From Phenylobacterium montanum (GTDB taxonomy: Bacteria; Pseudomonadota; Alphaproteobacteria; Caulobacterales; Caulobacteraceae): 64,000 nucleotides of DNA. The stretch lies in the NCBI RefSeq assembly GCF_018135625.1, contig NZ_CP073078.1, forward strand, positions 496,001 to 560,000, given 5' to 3'. Under the pieces are notes generated by a model. That model had not been told where the DNA came from, made no database searches, and was given only the letters and a program-made list of their open reading frames with translations. How positions within the stretch are numbered: position 1 is the stretch's first letter; each line of letters starts with the position of its first letter. The translations under genes were made by a program, and so were the position numbers. Shown piece after piece: positions 32,899 through 40,727 of the stretch.

Positions 32899-33629
32899 AC
32901 TCTGCAATCGACATCGCGGTGGGCGAGCGGGCGCTGCACCAGCGGATCACCGCCGATATCGAGGACAAGATCCGCTCGGGCGCCTGGCCGCCGGGCTTTC
33001 GCATCCCCTTCGAGCACGAACTGACCCAGCAGTATGGCTGCGCCCGCGCCACCGTGAACAAGGCGGTCTCCGCCTTGGCCTCCGCCGGGCTGATCGAGCG
33101 CCGCCGGCGCGCCGGCTCGTTCGTGGCCCGCCAGCACATCCAGTCGGCGGTGCTGGAGATCCTGGACATCGAGGCCGAGGTCACGCGCCGCGGCCAGGCT
33201 TATGGCTATGCCCTCCTGTCCAGCAACGTTCGCCGCATCGACCCGGCCGACAGCGACGAGTCGCGGCTGGGTGGGGGCCCGTGCCTGGAGATCCGCTGCC
33301 TGCATCTGGCCGACGGCCAGCCGCTGGCCCTGGAGCACCGGCTGCTGAGCCTGGATGTCGCGCCATCGGCGGCCGAGGTCGATTTCGCCAAGACCTCGCC
33401 CGGCGGCTGGCTCTTGCGCCACGTGCCCTGGACCGAGGCCGAGCATCGCATCTCGGCGGTCAACCCCGACCGCGCCGACGCGCGCCAGCTCAAAGTCCGC
33501 CCCTCCGACGCCTGCCTGTGCGTGCGCCGCTGGACCTGGCGGGTGGGCGAGGGTGTGACCTACGTGCGCCAGCTGTTCCCAGGCGACGCCTACGACCTCG
33601 TGGCCCGCTTCACGCCGGGAGCCGGCTAG
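32895..33629 (+). CDS. hutC: Histidine utilisation repressor (GntR family, UTRA domain)
   Basis: This is a 244-residue regulator. Residues about 10-80 are a GntR winged helix-turn-helix, including LTQQYGCARATVNKAVSALASAGLIERRRRAGSF. Residues about 95-240 are the UTRA effector domain, where urocanate binds in known HutC proteins. I place the start at the TTG at 32895, which overlaps the hutF stop (TTGA) and has AAGGTG upstream; a GTG at 32919 is possible but lacks a ribosome site. The likely target is the palindrome at 31476-31489. Its last four bases overlap the end of the convergent amidohydrolase gene. Confidence 0.93.
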   Translation: MNSAIDIAVGERALHQRITADIEDKIRSGAWPPGFRIPFEHELTQQYGCARATVNKAVSALASAGLIERRRRAGSFVARQHIQSAVLEILDIEAEVTRRGQAYGYALLSSNVRRIDPADSDESRLGGGPCLEIRCLHLADGQPLALEHRLLSLDVAPSAAEVDFAKTSPGGWLLRHVPWTEAEHRISAVNPDRADARQLKVRPSDACLCVRRWTWRVGEGVTYVRQLFPGDAYDLVARFTPGAG

Positions 33630-35395
33630 GCGCGGAAGCTTGCGTGGTTGCCGCCGCCGCGGCCGGTCCCGCCGACCGCTTCGCGGTGCATCAATCGCCC
33701 GGGCCTGGCGCCCGTGTCCTCGCCTTCAGCCTGGATCACCTCGCCCTTGACCATGGTCATGACATAGCCGTCAGCCTTCTGCATCAGCCGCTCGGCCCCG
33801 CTGGGCAGGTCGTTGAGCATGCGGATCGGGCGATAGCCCAGGCGGTCGAAGTCGATCAGGTTGATGTCGGCGCGAAGCCCCGGCGCAATGCGCCCGCGGT
33901 CATTGATGCCGTAGAGCTTTGCGGCGTCCCAAGTCTGCTTGCGCACCATGTGCTCCAGCGTCAGGCGCGGGCCGCGGCTGCGGTCGCGCACCCAATGGGT
34001 CAGCAAGAAGGTCGGCGCTCCGGCGTCGCAGATGGTCGCCACATGGGCGCCGCCATCGCCGCCGCCCAGCACAGTGTATGGGCTGGCCAGGAGTTCGTAG
34101 GTCGGGTCCAGCGAGCCCTTGGCGTAGCCCATGATCGGCCGGTGCAGGAAGCCTTCGCCCTCGTTCTCCAAGAGAATGTCCAGGGCAACCTCGCGCGGGT
34201 CGCGCCCCTCGCGCTTGGCGATGGCCGAGATGGTGGTCGCGGGCTCCGGCTCGTAGTTGGGGTTGGTCCCCAGGGGATAGATGCCGTTCCACTGACTGAA
34301 GCCGCCCACGGCGCCCAGGATATTGTTCATGCCCTGGCCGGTCACGGCCGTGCGCAACGCCTCGTCGGTCTTCAGGCGGCGAACACGTTCCTCGTGCGGC
34401 AGGTCTGACAGGCTGAGCCAGGCTTCCGAATGAATGAAAGGGTGGTGGCGGCTTCGGAGGCAGACCACGATGCCGATCGAGCGGCAGAACACCTGGGGCG
34501 TCACCTGGGCGCCGCGCTCACGGCCCTCGATGCAGGCCTGCAACTGGTCGCGCCACCAGTTGGGCTGAACATGGTTTTGGCCGCACAGGAAGGTGATCGG
34601 GCAGCCCGTGGCGGCCGAGATCTGGTTCATCCAGGCCAGTTCGTGCGGCGGGGCGGTGATGTCCTCGCCCAGCAGCCCCGCGGTGACCGCCTCCATCACC
34701 CCGCCGCCGGTGTCGGTCAGGGCCCGGGCGAAGGCGGTCAGCTCCTCGACCGTGGCGTAGGTGCCGGGCACCGGCTCGCCGTCCGTGGCGCGGTGGATCA
34801 CGGTTCGGGAAGTCGAAAAGCCGAAGGCGCCGGCCCGCTGGCCTTCGCGCACCAGGGCGGCCATGGCCTCGATGTCTTCCGGCGTCGCGGGCTCGTTCAT
34901 GGCGCCGCGCTCGCCCATCACATAGGCGCGCAGGGCTCCGTGCGTGGTCTGGGCGCCCACATCGATGGCGAACGAGCGGGCGCGCAAGGCGTCGAGGTAT
35001 TCCGGGAAGGTCTCCCATTCCCACTGGATGCCGTCGGACAGGGCCGTACCGGGAATGTCCTCGACGCCCTCCATCAGGCCGATCAGCCACTCGCGCCGAT
35101 CCGGCTTGACCGGGGCGAAGCCGACGCCGCAATTGCCCATGATGGTGGTGGTGACGCCGTGCCAGAAGGACGGGGCAAGCTGGCTGTCCCAGGTGATCTG
35201 GCCGTCGTAGTGCGAGTGAATGTCCACCCAGCCGGGAGTCAGGAGCAGGCCGTCGGCGTTGATCGTTTCATGGGCGGCGGCCGAGATTTTGCCGACCTCG
35301 ACGATCATGCCGTCGGCAATCGCCACATCGGCCGTGAACGGCTCGGCTCCCGTGCCGTCGACTACGGTGGCGGAGCGTATGATCCGATCGTACAT
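33626..35395 (-). CDS. N-acyl-D-amino-acid deacylase family amidohydrolase
   Basis: This is a 589-residue member of the Amidohydro_3 / D-aminoacylase group, zinc-dependent enzymes that remove acyl groups from N-acyl-D-amino acids or open related rings. The first metal motif is HxH in WVDIHSHYDGQITWD. GNCGVGFAPVKPD is typical of the family. The late catalytic Asp is in VLGGGDGGAHVATICDAG, and the return to the beta-sandwich is GRIAPGLRADINLID. There is no signal peptide. The true substrate is uncertain; D-aminoacylase, dihydropyrimidinase-like and other activities occur in this group. It overlaps hutC by four bases end to end and is divergent from the ACP cassette. The last 25 residues or so are Gly/Arg-rich and not part of the domain. 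Confidence 0.88.
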   Translation of the reverse strand: MYDRIIRSATVVDGTGAEPFTADVAIADGMIVEVGKISAAAHETINADGLLLTPGWVDIHSHYDGQITWDSQLAPSFWHGVTTTIMGNCGVGFAPVKPDRREWLIGLMEGVEDIPGTALSDGIQWEWETFPEYLDALRARSFAIDVGAQTTHGALRAYVMGERGAMNEPATPEDIEAMAALVREGQRAGAFGFSTSRTVIHRATDGEPVPGTYATVEELTAFARALTDTGGGVMEAVTAGLLGEDITAPPHELAWMNQISAATGCPITFLCGQNHVQPNWWRDQLQACIEGRERGAQVTPQVFCRSIGIVVCLRSRHHPFIHSEAWLSLSDLPHEERVRRLKTDEALRTAVTGQGMNNILGAVGGFSQWNGIYPLGTNPNYEPEPATTISAIAKREGRDPREVALDILLENEGEGFLHRPIMGYAKGSLDPTYELLASPYTVLGGGDGGAHVATICDAGAPTFLLTHWVRDRSRGPRLTLEHMVRKQTWDAAKLYGINDRGRIAPGLRADINLIDFDRLGYRPIRMLNDLPSGAERLMQKADGYVMTMVKGEVIQAEGEDTGARPGRLMHREAVGGTGRGGGNHASFRA

Positions 35396-35801
35396 GGCTG
35401 GCCTGAATCTTGCGTGGAGCGTAGGTCAAACTGTCGCCTTGTCTTGTTACGATAGACACAGGCTATAAAATTGAGGTTACCGCTTCGAGCGTGACGGCGC
35501 CAGAGGCGGTGGAGGGTGGACAAAGATAAATCGTTCGCCTTACGGCGGTGCGCATCAGTAAGTGGCGGCCGTGAGGTGGCAGTATTGTCAGTCGGTTGGC
35601 AAATATACTTAATGTGACACCGGTTACATCGGGTGGTTGGTATTGGCGTAGTTTGGCTTTGTCCGGTCTTCACTCCGCTCTTGGGTGGAACCGTAACTGG
35701 TTGTAGCTTGTTAGGGCAGTCGAGTGAGGCTGGGCAGGATTCGGTAGGGCTTTGCGGCCTTGGGTTCTCCCGTGAGAGTATGGGTTGAGAGTGAGACGGG
35801 C
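35396..35801 (+). other. 406-base AT-richer intergenic leader upstream of the ACP cassette
   Basis: This gap lies between the leftward amidohydrolase and the rightward ACP gene, and it is clearly richer in A and T than the coding DNA around it. I find no gene. Features seen are an inverted pair TGTCT (35440-35444) and AGACA (35454-35458) close to the amidohydrolase start, AT-rich stretches around 35461-35470 and 35600-35612 that could be -10 regions, and a LacI-type palindrome at 35613-35628. About 170 bases of further leader separate that site from the ACP start, room for a long 5' untranslated region. Confidence 0.5.
35613..35628. promoter_or_regulatory. LacI/GntR-like palindrome with ACCGGT centre
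   Basis: The sequence TGTGACACCGGTTACA contains TGT and ACA ends around an ACCGGT core, the CpG-centred form typical of LacI-family operators. TGTGAC pairs with GTTACA at five of six positions. It sits in the leader of the ACP-FkbH-MBOAT-SGNH cassette, just after an AT-rich TAATG stretch. No LacI-family gene is present in the window, so the regulator would act in trans. The site is a candidate only. Confidence 0.4.
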
Positions 35802-36047
35802 ATGATTCCGATCGATCAGGTCTATGGCAAGCTGACCGATGTCTTCCGCGACGTGTTCGAGGACGACGAGCTCGAGCCCACGCCGGAAATGACCGCAGAG
35901 GACGTGGACGGGTGGACCAGCCTGGCGCACGTACGTCTCGTTTTGACCATCGAGGAAGCCTTCGGCATTCGCTTTTCGGCGGCTCAGGTCTCGTCCATGG
36001 CCAACGTGGGCGATCTCGCCACGACGATCCAGAAGAAGCTATCCTGA
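35802..36047 (+). CDS. Dedicated acyl carrier protein
   Basis: This is an 81-residue, acidic, four-helix acyl carrier protein. The phosphopantetheine serine is Ser40 in DGWTSLAHVRL; the canonical Asp-Ser-Leu is replaced by Thr-Ser-Leu after a Trp, as in many specialised carriers. The C-terminal helix IRFSAAQVSSMANVGDLATTI has the usual pattern. It is not the fatty-acid AcpP, which differs in sequence and lies with fab genes. I place the start at the ATG at 35802; an upstream in-frame ATG at 35760 would add 14 residues that do not fit the fold. The FkbH-like gene follows after 80 bases, and the carrier is most likely its partner. Confidence 0.9.
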   Translation: MIPIDQVYGKLTDVFRDVFEDDELEPTPEMTAEDVDGWTSLAHVRLVLTIEEAFGIRFSAAQVSSMANVGDLATTIQKKLS

Positions 36048-36127
36048 CCCCAGCCACCGATGACGGGTGGCCCGGAACCGGACTATGAGCTTCACCGTTA
36101 CGTTCACAGGGTTTGAGGGACGGGGGG

Positions 36128-38044
36128 ATGATGGCTGACGATCTCTATCTGGGCTTGGCGTGGCTGCCGCCCGTAGAGGATTTTCGTGCAGCTTGCGCAG
36201 CCCTGCTGGATGGAGAGGGCGAGCAGGGCGCGGCCGTGCGTGGCCTGGCGCGCCGTCGTCTGAACGAGACCCAGCTGAACCGCCTGGCCAACACCATTTC
36301 GGCGCTGCGGGAGCAAGGCCGCTCGCTCGCGCCGCTGACCCCGTTCAAGCTGGGGATCGTCGGCAACGGCACGCTGGACCTGATCGGTCCGGCCCTGACG
36401 GCCAGCGCAGCTCGACACGGCCTGGATCTCAGCTACGTCACGGTTCCCTACGGTGCGGCGGTGCAGGAGGCTGTTTCCCCGGATTCGGCGCTGAATCGGG
36501 CGGGATGCGATGCGGTCTTGATCGCCCTTGACCATCGCGGCCTGCCGCTCCGGCCGAGCCAGGCCGATATCGACGGGGCCGAGCAATCGGTCGCCGACAG
36601 CGTCGCCCTCATCACAGCGATCCGTCAGGGCCTGCGCGCCGCCAGCGGCGCCCGGGCAATCGTCCAGACCCTGGCGGCTCCGCCGGAGGCCTTGTTCGGC
36701 AGCCTGGACCGCCAGGTCCCGGGCGCAATGCGCCGGCTGACGGACCGCTTCAACGAGGCGCTCGCGGCGAGCCTCGACGACGGCGATGTGCTGTTCGACG
36801 TGGCCGCCCTGGCCCAGACCGTGGGGCTGTCGACCTGGCATTCGCCGGTGCAGTGGAACATGGCCAAGCTGCCCTTCGCCGGCGCCTGCCTGCCGATCTA
36901 CGCCGAGCACGCCGCGCGCCTGGCCGCCGCCATGCGCGGCAAGGGCGGGCGCTGCCTGATTCTCGACCTCGACAACACCTTGTGGGGCGGCGTCATCGGC
37001 GACGACGGGGTCGAGGGGATCGTGCTGGGCGAGGGGGACGCAACGGGCGAGGCCTTCCTCAGCGTGCAGCGCATGGCGCTCTCGCTGCGCGAGCGGGGCA
37101 TCGTGCTGGCGGTCTCGTCCAAGAACGACGAGGCCAACGCCCGAAAGCCGTTCCGCGAGCATCCCGAGATGCTGCTGAAGGAAGACCATATCGCGGTGTT
37201 CCGCGCCAACTGGGACGACAAGGCAAGCAACATCCGCCAGATCGCCGAGGAGCTGAACCTGGGCCTGGACGCCATGGTGTTCCTGGACGACAACCCGGTC
37301 GAGCGCGGCCTGGTGCGCCGAGAATTGCCCCAGGTGATGGTTCCGGAACTGCCGGAAGACCCGGCGCTATACGCCCGCACCCTGGCCGCAGGCGGCTATT
37401 TCGAGGCGGTGACGGTTTCTGACGAGGACAGGAAGCGCGCCGAGTTCTACCAGACCAACGCCAAGCGAGCCCAGGCCAAGGTCGCGGCCACGGATATCGA
37501 GGGCTACCTCAAATCCTTAAACATGGAGATGACCGTCCAGCCGTTCGACCCGGTCGGGCGTGCGCGCATCGTCCAGCTGATCAACAAGTCCAACCAATTC
37601 AACCTGACCACCCGCCGCTACGACAACGCCGACATTGAAGCCTTCGAGCACGACTCCCAGGTCCTGACGCTGCAGGTCCGGCTCGCCGATATCTTCGGCG
37701 ACAACGGCATGATCAGCGTGATCATCTGCCGTCCACGCGGCGCGGAGGTGTGGGAGATCGACACCTGGCTGATGAGCTGCCGAGTGCTGGGGCGCGGGGT
37801 CGAGCGGATGGTGCTGAACGAGATCCTGCTGCAGGCCCGCGAGCGGGGCGTCAAGACTCTGGTCGGGGTCTATCGGCCGACCGAACGCAACGGCATGGTC
37901 AAAGACCACTATCAGGGCCTCGGCTTCACTCAGCTTTCCGCCAGTGACAGCGGTGAGACCGAGTGGGTGCTGTCGGCCACCGCTGAAGTCCCGCTGGCCC
38001 CGATGACGGTGGTGCGGCAGGGCTTTCTCTCGGCGGCCGCCTGA
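36128..38044 (+). CDS. FkbH-like HAD-IIIC family protein (acyl-carrier charging enzyme), three-domain form
   Basis: This is a 638-residue protein. The N-terminal 250 residues or so are an SGNH-like or FkbH N-terminal domain with LGIVGNGTLDLIGP. The HAD-IIIC domain carries Asp280 and Asp282 in LDLDNTLWGGVIGDDG, the SSKND motif II, and FLDDNPVERGLV. Residues about 450-620 are GNAT-like, with SNQFNLTTRRY and RVLGRGVERMVLNEI. FkbH proteins take the glyceryl group of 1,3-bisphosphoglycerate, remove phosphate and load it as a thioester on an acyl carrier. The neighbouring ACP supports this here, though the acyl group could differ. An ATG at 36131 is an alternative start. MBOAT follows after six bases. 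Confidence 0.88.
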   Translation: MMADDLYLGLAWLPPVEDFRAACAALLDGEGEQGAAVRGLARRRLNETQLNRLANTISALREQGRSLAPLTPFKLGIVGNGTLDLIGPALTASAARHGLDLSYVTVPYGAAVQEAVSPDSALNRAGCDAVLIALDHRGLPLRPSQADIDGAEQSVADSVALITAIRQGLRAASGARAIVQTLAAPPEALFGSLDRQVPGAMRRLTDRFNEALAASLDDGDVLFDVAALAQTVGLSTWHSPVQWNMAKLPFAGACLPIYAEHAARLAAAMRGKGGRCLILDLDNTLWGGVIGDDGVEGIVLGEGDATGEAFLSVQRMALSLRERGIVLAVSSKNDEANARKPFREHPEMLLKEDHIAVFRANWDDKASNIRQIAEELNLGLDAMVFLDDNPVERGLVRRELPQVMVPELPEDPALYARTLAAGGYFEAVTVSDEDRKRAEFYQTNAKRAQAKVAATDIEGYLKSLNMEMTVQPFDPVGRARIVQLINKSNQFNLTTRRYDNADIEAFEHDSQVLTLQVRLADIFGDNGMISVIICRPRGAEVWEIDTWLMSCRVLGRGVERMVLNEILLQARERGVKTLVGVYRPTERNGMVKDHYQGLGFTQLSASDSGETEWVLSATAEVPLAPMTVVRQGFLSAAA

Positions 38045-38050
38045 ACAGTC

Positions 38051-39487
38051 ATGGATGTCCCGTCATTTCCGTTCCTGGCCTTCGCCGCGATCGGCGCGCT
38101 GGCCTACAACCTCTCCCGGGCCAGGTGGTGGCGGATATCGGTGCTGCTGGTTTGCAACCTGGCCTTTCTGGCCAGCTTCAGCCACCAGGTCACGGCCTTC
38201 ATCCCCTATGCCGGCTTCGTGCTGCTGGGCTACGCCTTCGTCTTCGCCATTCAGAACGGCGCGCCGAAGCAGCTTCGACCCATAGCGATCCTCACCATCA
38301 TCGGCCTGTTCTTCTGGCTGAAGAAGTACAGCTTCCTGCCCTCGGCGACCTATCTGACCTTTCCCTATCTGGCGATGGGGCTGTCCTATGTCTTCTTCCG
38401 CATCCTGCACCTGGTCATCGACGCGCATGACCAGGAGACCATCGGCCGGGTCGGGCCGCTCGCCTACCTGAACTACACCTTGAACTTTCACAGCATCGTT
38501 TCGGGACCGATCCAGCGCTACGAGGACTATGCGCGGATGACTGACGGCGAACCGGCGCCGCTGGACGTGGTCTCGGTCGGTATCGCCCTGGAGAGGATCG
38601 TACGCGGCCTGTTCAAGGTGATGGTGGTCTCGCACCTGCTGTCCATGGCGCAGAAGGCGGTGATGACCCAGCTGCTGTCGCCGGAGACGCTCCTGGAGCA
38701 TATCCGCGACGGGGCGCTGATCACCGCGCTCTATCCGATCTATCTGTTCTTCAACTTCTCCGGCTACGTCGATTTCGTCATTGGGGTGGCGCGGTTCTTC
38801 CGCATCGAACTGCCGGAGAACTTCAATCTTCCATACTCGTCCGCCAGCTTCATCGAGTACTGGAGCCGGTGGCACATCACCCTGTCCAATTGGCTGAAGA
38901 CCTATGTCTACAACCCGCTCCTGATGGTGCTGATGCGGCGGGTGCGCTCGAAGACCGTTGGCCCTTATCTCGGCGCCATATCGCTGTTCGTGACCTTCTT
39001 CCTGATTGGCGCCTGGCATGGTCGGACCTCGGAATTCATGGTCTTCGGCCTCCTCAACGGAGGCGGTGTCGCAGCCAACCAGGCCTATCGGATCTTCATG
39101 GCCGACCGGATGGGGCGCAAACCCTTCGCCCAGCTCGGCCGCAATCCGCTCTATATTTCGCTGTGCCGGGGCCTGACCTTTACCTGGGTCGGCGTCACCC
39201 TGCTGTGGTTCTGGTCCGACTGGGGCCTGCTCGCCCAGATGACCCGCGCGCTGGGGCCGGTCGGCGTGGTCGGCGCATTCCTCGCGATCTTTGTCTCGGC
39301 CACCCTGGTGCTGGAGGCGATGGTCCGAGGCCGCAAGGCGCTGCTCTCGATCGGACGGGCGGATGCGCCGGTGTTCACCTCGCGCTATTTGCGCACGGCC
39401 TGGGCGACGGCGCTGGTGGTGTTCGTGGTGGCGTTCCAGACGGTGATGGATTCCCCCGCGCCCGACATCGTCTATAAAGCTTTCTGA
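38051..39487 (+). CDS. MBOAT family membrane O-acyltransferase
   Basis: This is a 478-residue polytopic inner-membrane protein, about ten to twelve helices, of the AlgI/DltB type. The conserved region SFIEYWSRWHITLSNWLKTY contains the family Trp-His, and the invariant catalytic His is near residue 324 in LIGAWHGRTSEF. FNFSGYVDFVIGVARFF is the AlgI/DltB-like FSGYSDMAIG counterpart. Members carry acyl groups from a cytoplasmic donor through the membrane to a sugar, polymer or lipid. DltB takes its acyl group from a carrier protein, which gives a precedent for using the ACP encoded here. It starts six bases after the FkbH-like gene; the SGNH gene follows after 13 bases. Confidence 0.92.
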   Translation: MDVPSFPFLAFAAIGALAYNLSRARWWRISVLLVCNLAFLASFSHQVTAFIPYAGFVLLGYAFVFAIQNGAPKQLRPIAILTIIGLFFWLKKYSFLPSATYLTFPYLAMGLSYVFFRILHLVIDAHDQETIGRVGPLAYLNYTLNFHSIVSGPIQRYEDYARMTDGEPAPLDVVSVGIALERIVRGLFKVMVVSHLLSMAQKAVMTQLLSPETLLEHIRDGALITALYPIYLFFNFSGYVDFVIGVARFFRIELPENFNLPYSSASFIEYWSRWHITLSNWLKTYVYNPLLMVLMRRVRSKTVGPYLGAISLFVTFFLIGAWHGRTSEFMVFGLLNGGGVAANQAYRIFMADRMGRKPFAQLGRNPLYISLCRGLTFTWVGVTLLWFWSDWGLLAQMTRALGPVGVVGAFLAIFVSATLVLEAMVRGRKALLSIGRADAPVFTSRYLRTAWATALVVFVVAFQTVMDSPAPDIVYKAF

Positions 39488-39500
39488 AGGGCGGGCGGGG

Positions 39501-40655
39501 GTGAAGACCGACGTGGATCCGGTTTCCGTCAGATCCGGCGCGCTGCCTGGGCGCGACTTGATCCTGTTGCCGTTGATCAGCCTGCTGACCATCGTGTTCC
39601 TCGTCGGCGCGGCCGAACTGGGGGCGCGCTGGGCCTGGCCTGAGGAGAAGGCGGATTCCTGCCTGGCCAAGCATGGCGAGCTGGGCTACCGCGCCCGGCC
39701 GAATTGCGTCTCGCGCACCAAGGCGGCGGAAGGGCCGTGGGTCGAGAACCGCTACAACGACTGCGGCCAGCTGTCGGCCAGGTCCTGCCATGCGCCCGCG
39801 AACGGCGCCCTGCGCATCGCCGCGGTCGGCTCCTCGATCGGATACACCTATCTCGTGCCCTGGAAGGATTCCTGGCAGGGGCTTATCGCCGAAAGCCTGG
39901 GCAAGGCCTGCGGGCGACCGATCGACTTCCAGAGCTTCGCCGGCCTCTACAACATGAACGAGGCGGCGATGCTGGCGCCTCAGGCCGCGGCGACCCATCC
40001 TGACGCGGCGGTGATGTTCATCGACGCCACCGACCTGTTCCAATCGCCGCCGCTGGACTTCGACCTGAACCTCGCGGCGCACAAGGACGTCGTCACCCCG
40101 CCGCCAGGCCACCTGCCGGGCTGGGAAGGGGTGAAGGACAATCTGCAGTTCAAGCGGCTGAAGGCCGACAGCCGCGCCGCCCTGATGGCCTCGCATTTCC
40201 TGTTCAAGAACGAGCGCACCTATCTCGACCTCTACCTGAAGAACGGGGACAAGGCCGATTTCCTGCGCCCGCCGCTGACCCCCGCCTGGCAGGCGCGGCT
40301 GAGGGTGCTGGACAAGGACCTGGGCTATATGGCTGACCAGCTGAAGGCCCAGAACGCACCCCTGCTCGTGGTGTTCGCCCCGCAGCAAGCCCAGGCCGAG
40401 ATCGCCTCCGGCCTCGCCGCGCCAGGGACCGACGCCTATGCCCTCGACCGGGCGGTGCAGGCGATCGTCGAAAAGCACGGCGCCCGGTTCGTCGACGCCA
40501 CGGCGCTGTTCAAGGGCGTCAAGGGCGTGGCGGCCTACTACTACCCGGTCGACGGCCATTTCAACGCCAAGGGCAATGCGCTCCTGGCCGGGGCGGTGCG
40601 CCAGGGCCTCGTCGGGGGACCTAAACCGCTCGTCACGGGTTGCGGCGGGGCGTAG
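39501..40655 (+). CDS. Membrane-anchored SGNH-hydrolase-like protein of the MBOAT cassette
   Basis: This is a 384-residue protein with one N-terminal membrane helix (about residues 16-36) and a periplasmic domain. The SGNH block I serine lies near residue 111 in AVGSSIGYTYLVPW, and the C-terminal Asp-x-His is seen in VDGHFNAKGNALLAGAV. This resembles AlgJ/AlgX and PatB-like proteins, which finish O-acyl transfer from an MBOAT protein onto a polysaccharide, or remove such groups. The GTG at 39501 is the first start after the MBOAT stop. The block II and III residues are less clear, so transferase versus esterase cannot be told from sequence. Confidence 0.8.
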   Translation: MKTDVDPVSVRSGALPGRDLILLPLISLLTIVFLVGAAELGARWAWPEEKADSCLAKHGELGYRARPNCVSRTKAAEGPWVENRYNDCGQLSARSCHAPANGALRIAAVGSSIGYTYLVPWKDSWQGLIAESLGKACGRPIDFQSFAGLYNMNEAAMLAPQAAATHPDAAVMFIDATDLFQSPPLDFDLNLAAHKDVVTPPPGHLPGWEGVKDNLQFKRLKADSRAALMASHFLFKNERTYLDLYLKNGDKADFLRPPLTPAWQARLRVLDKDLGYMADQLKAQNAPLLVVFAPQQAQAEIASGLAAPGTDAYALDRAVQAIVEKHGARFVDATALFKGVKGVAAYYYPVDGHFNAKGNALLAGAVRQGLVGGPKPLVTGCGGA

Positions 40656-40727
40656 CGGCTGGCGTTCGAAGCCAAAGCTGGGCTATCGATGCTGAAAATT
40701 TGCGCAGCCCTCGGGGAGACACGCGCC

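Noticed and set aside
33626-35395. Assigning the amidohydrolase to the hut pathway
   Set aside because: All five hut enzymes are already present and this protein belongs to the D-aminoacylase-like group; adjacency and a weak half-site pair are not enough.
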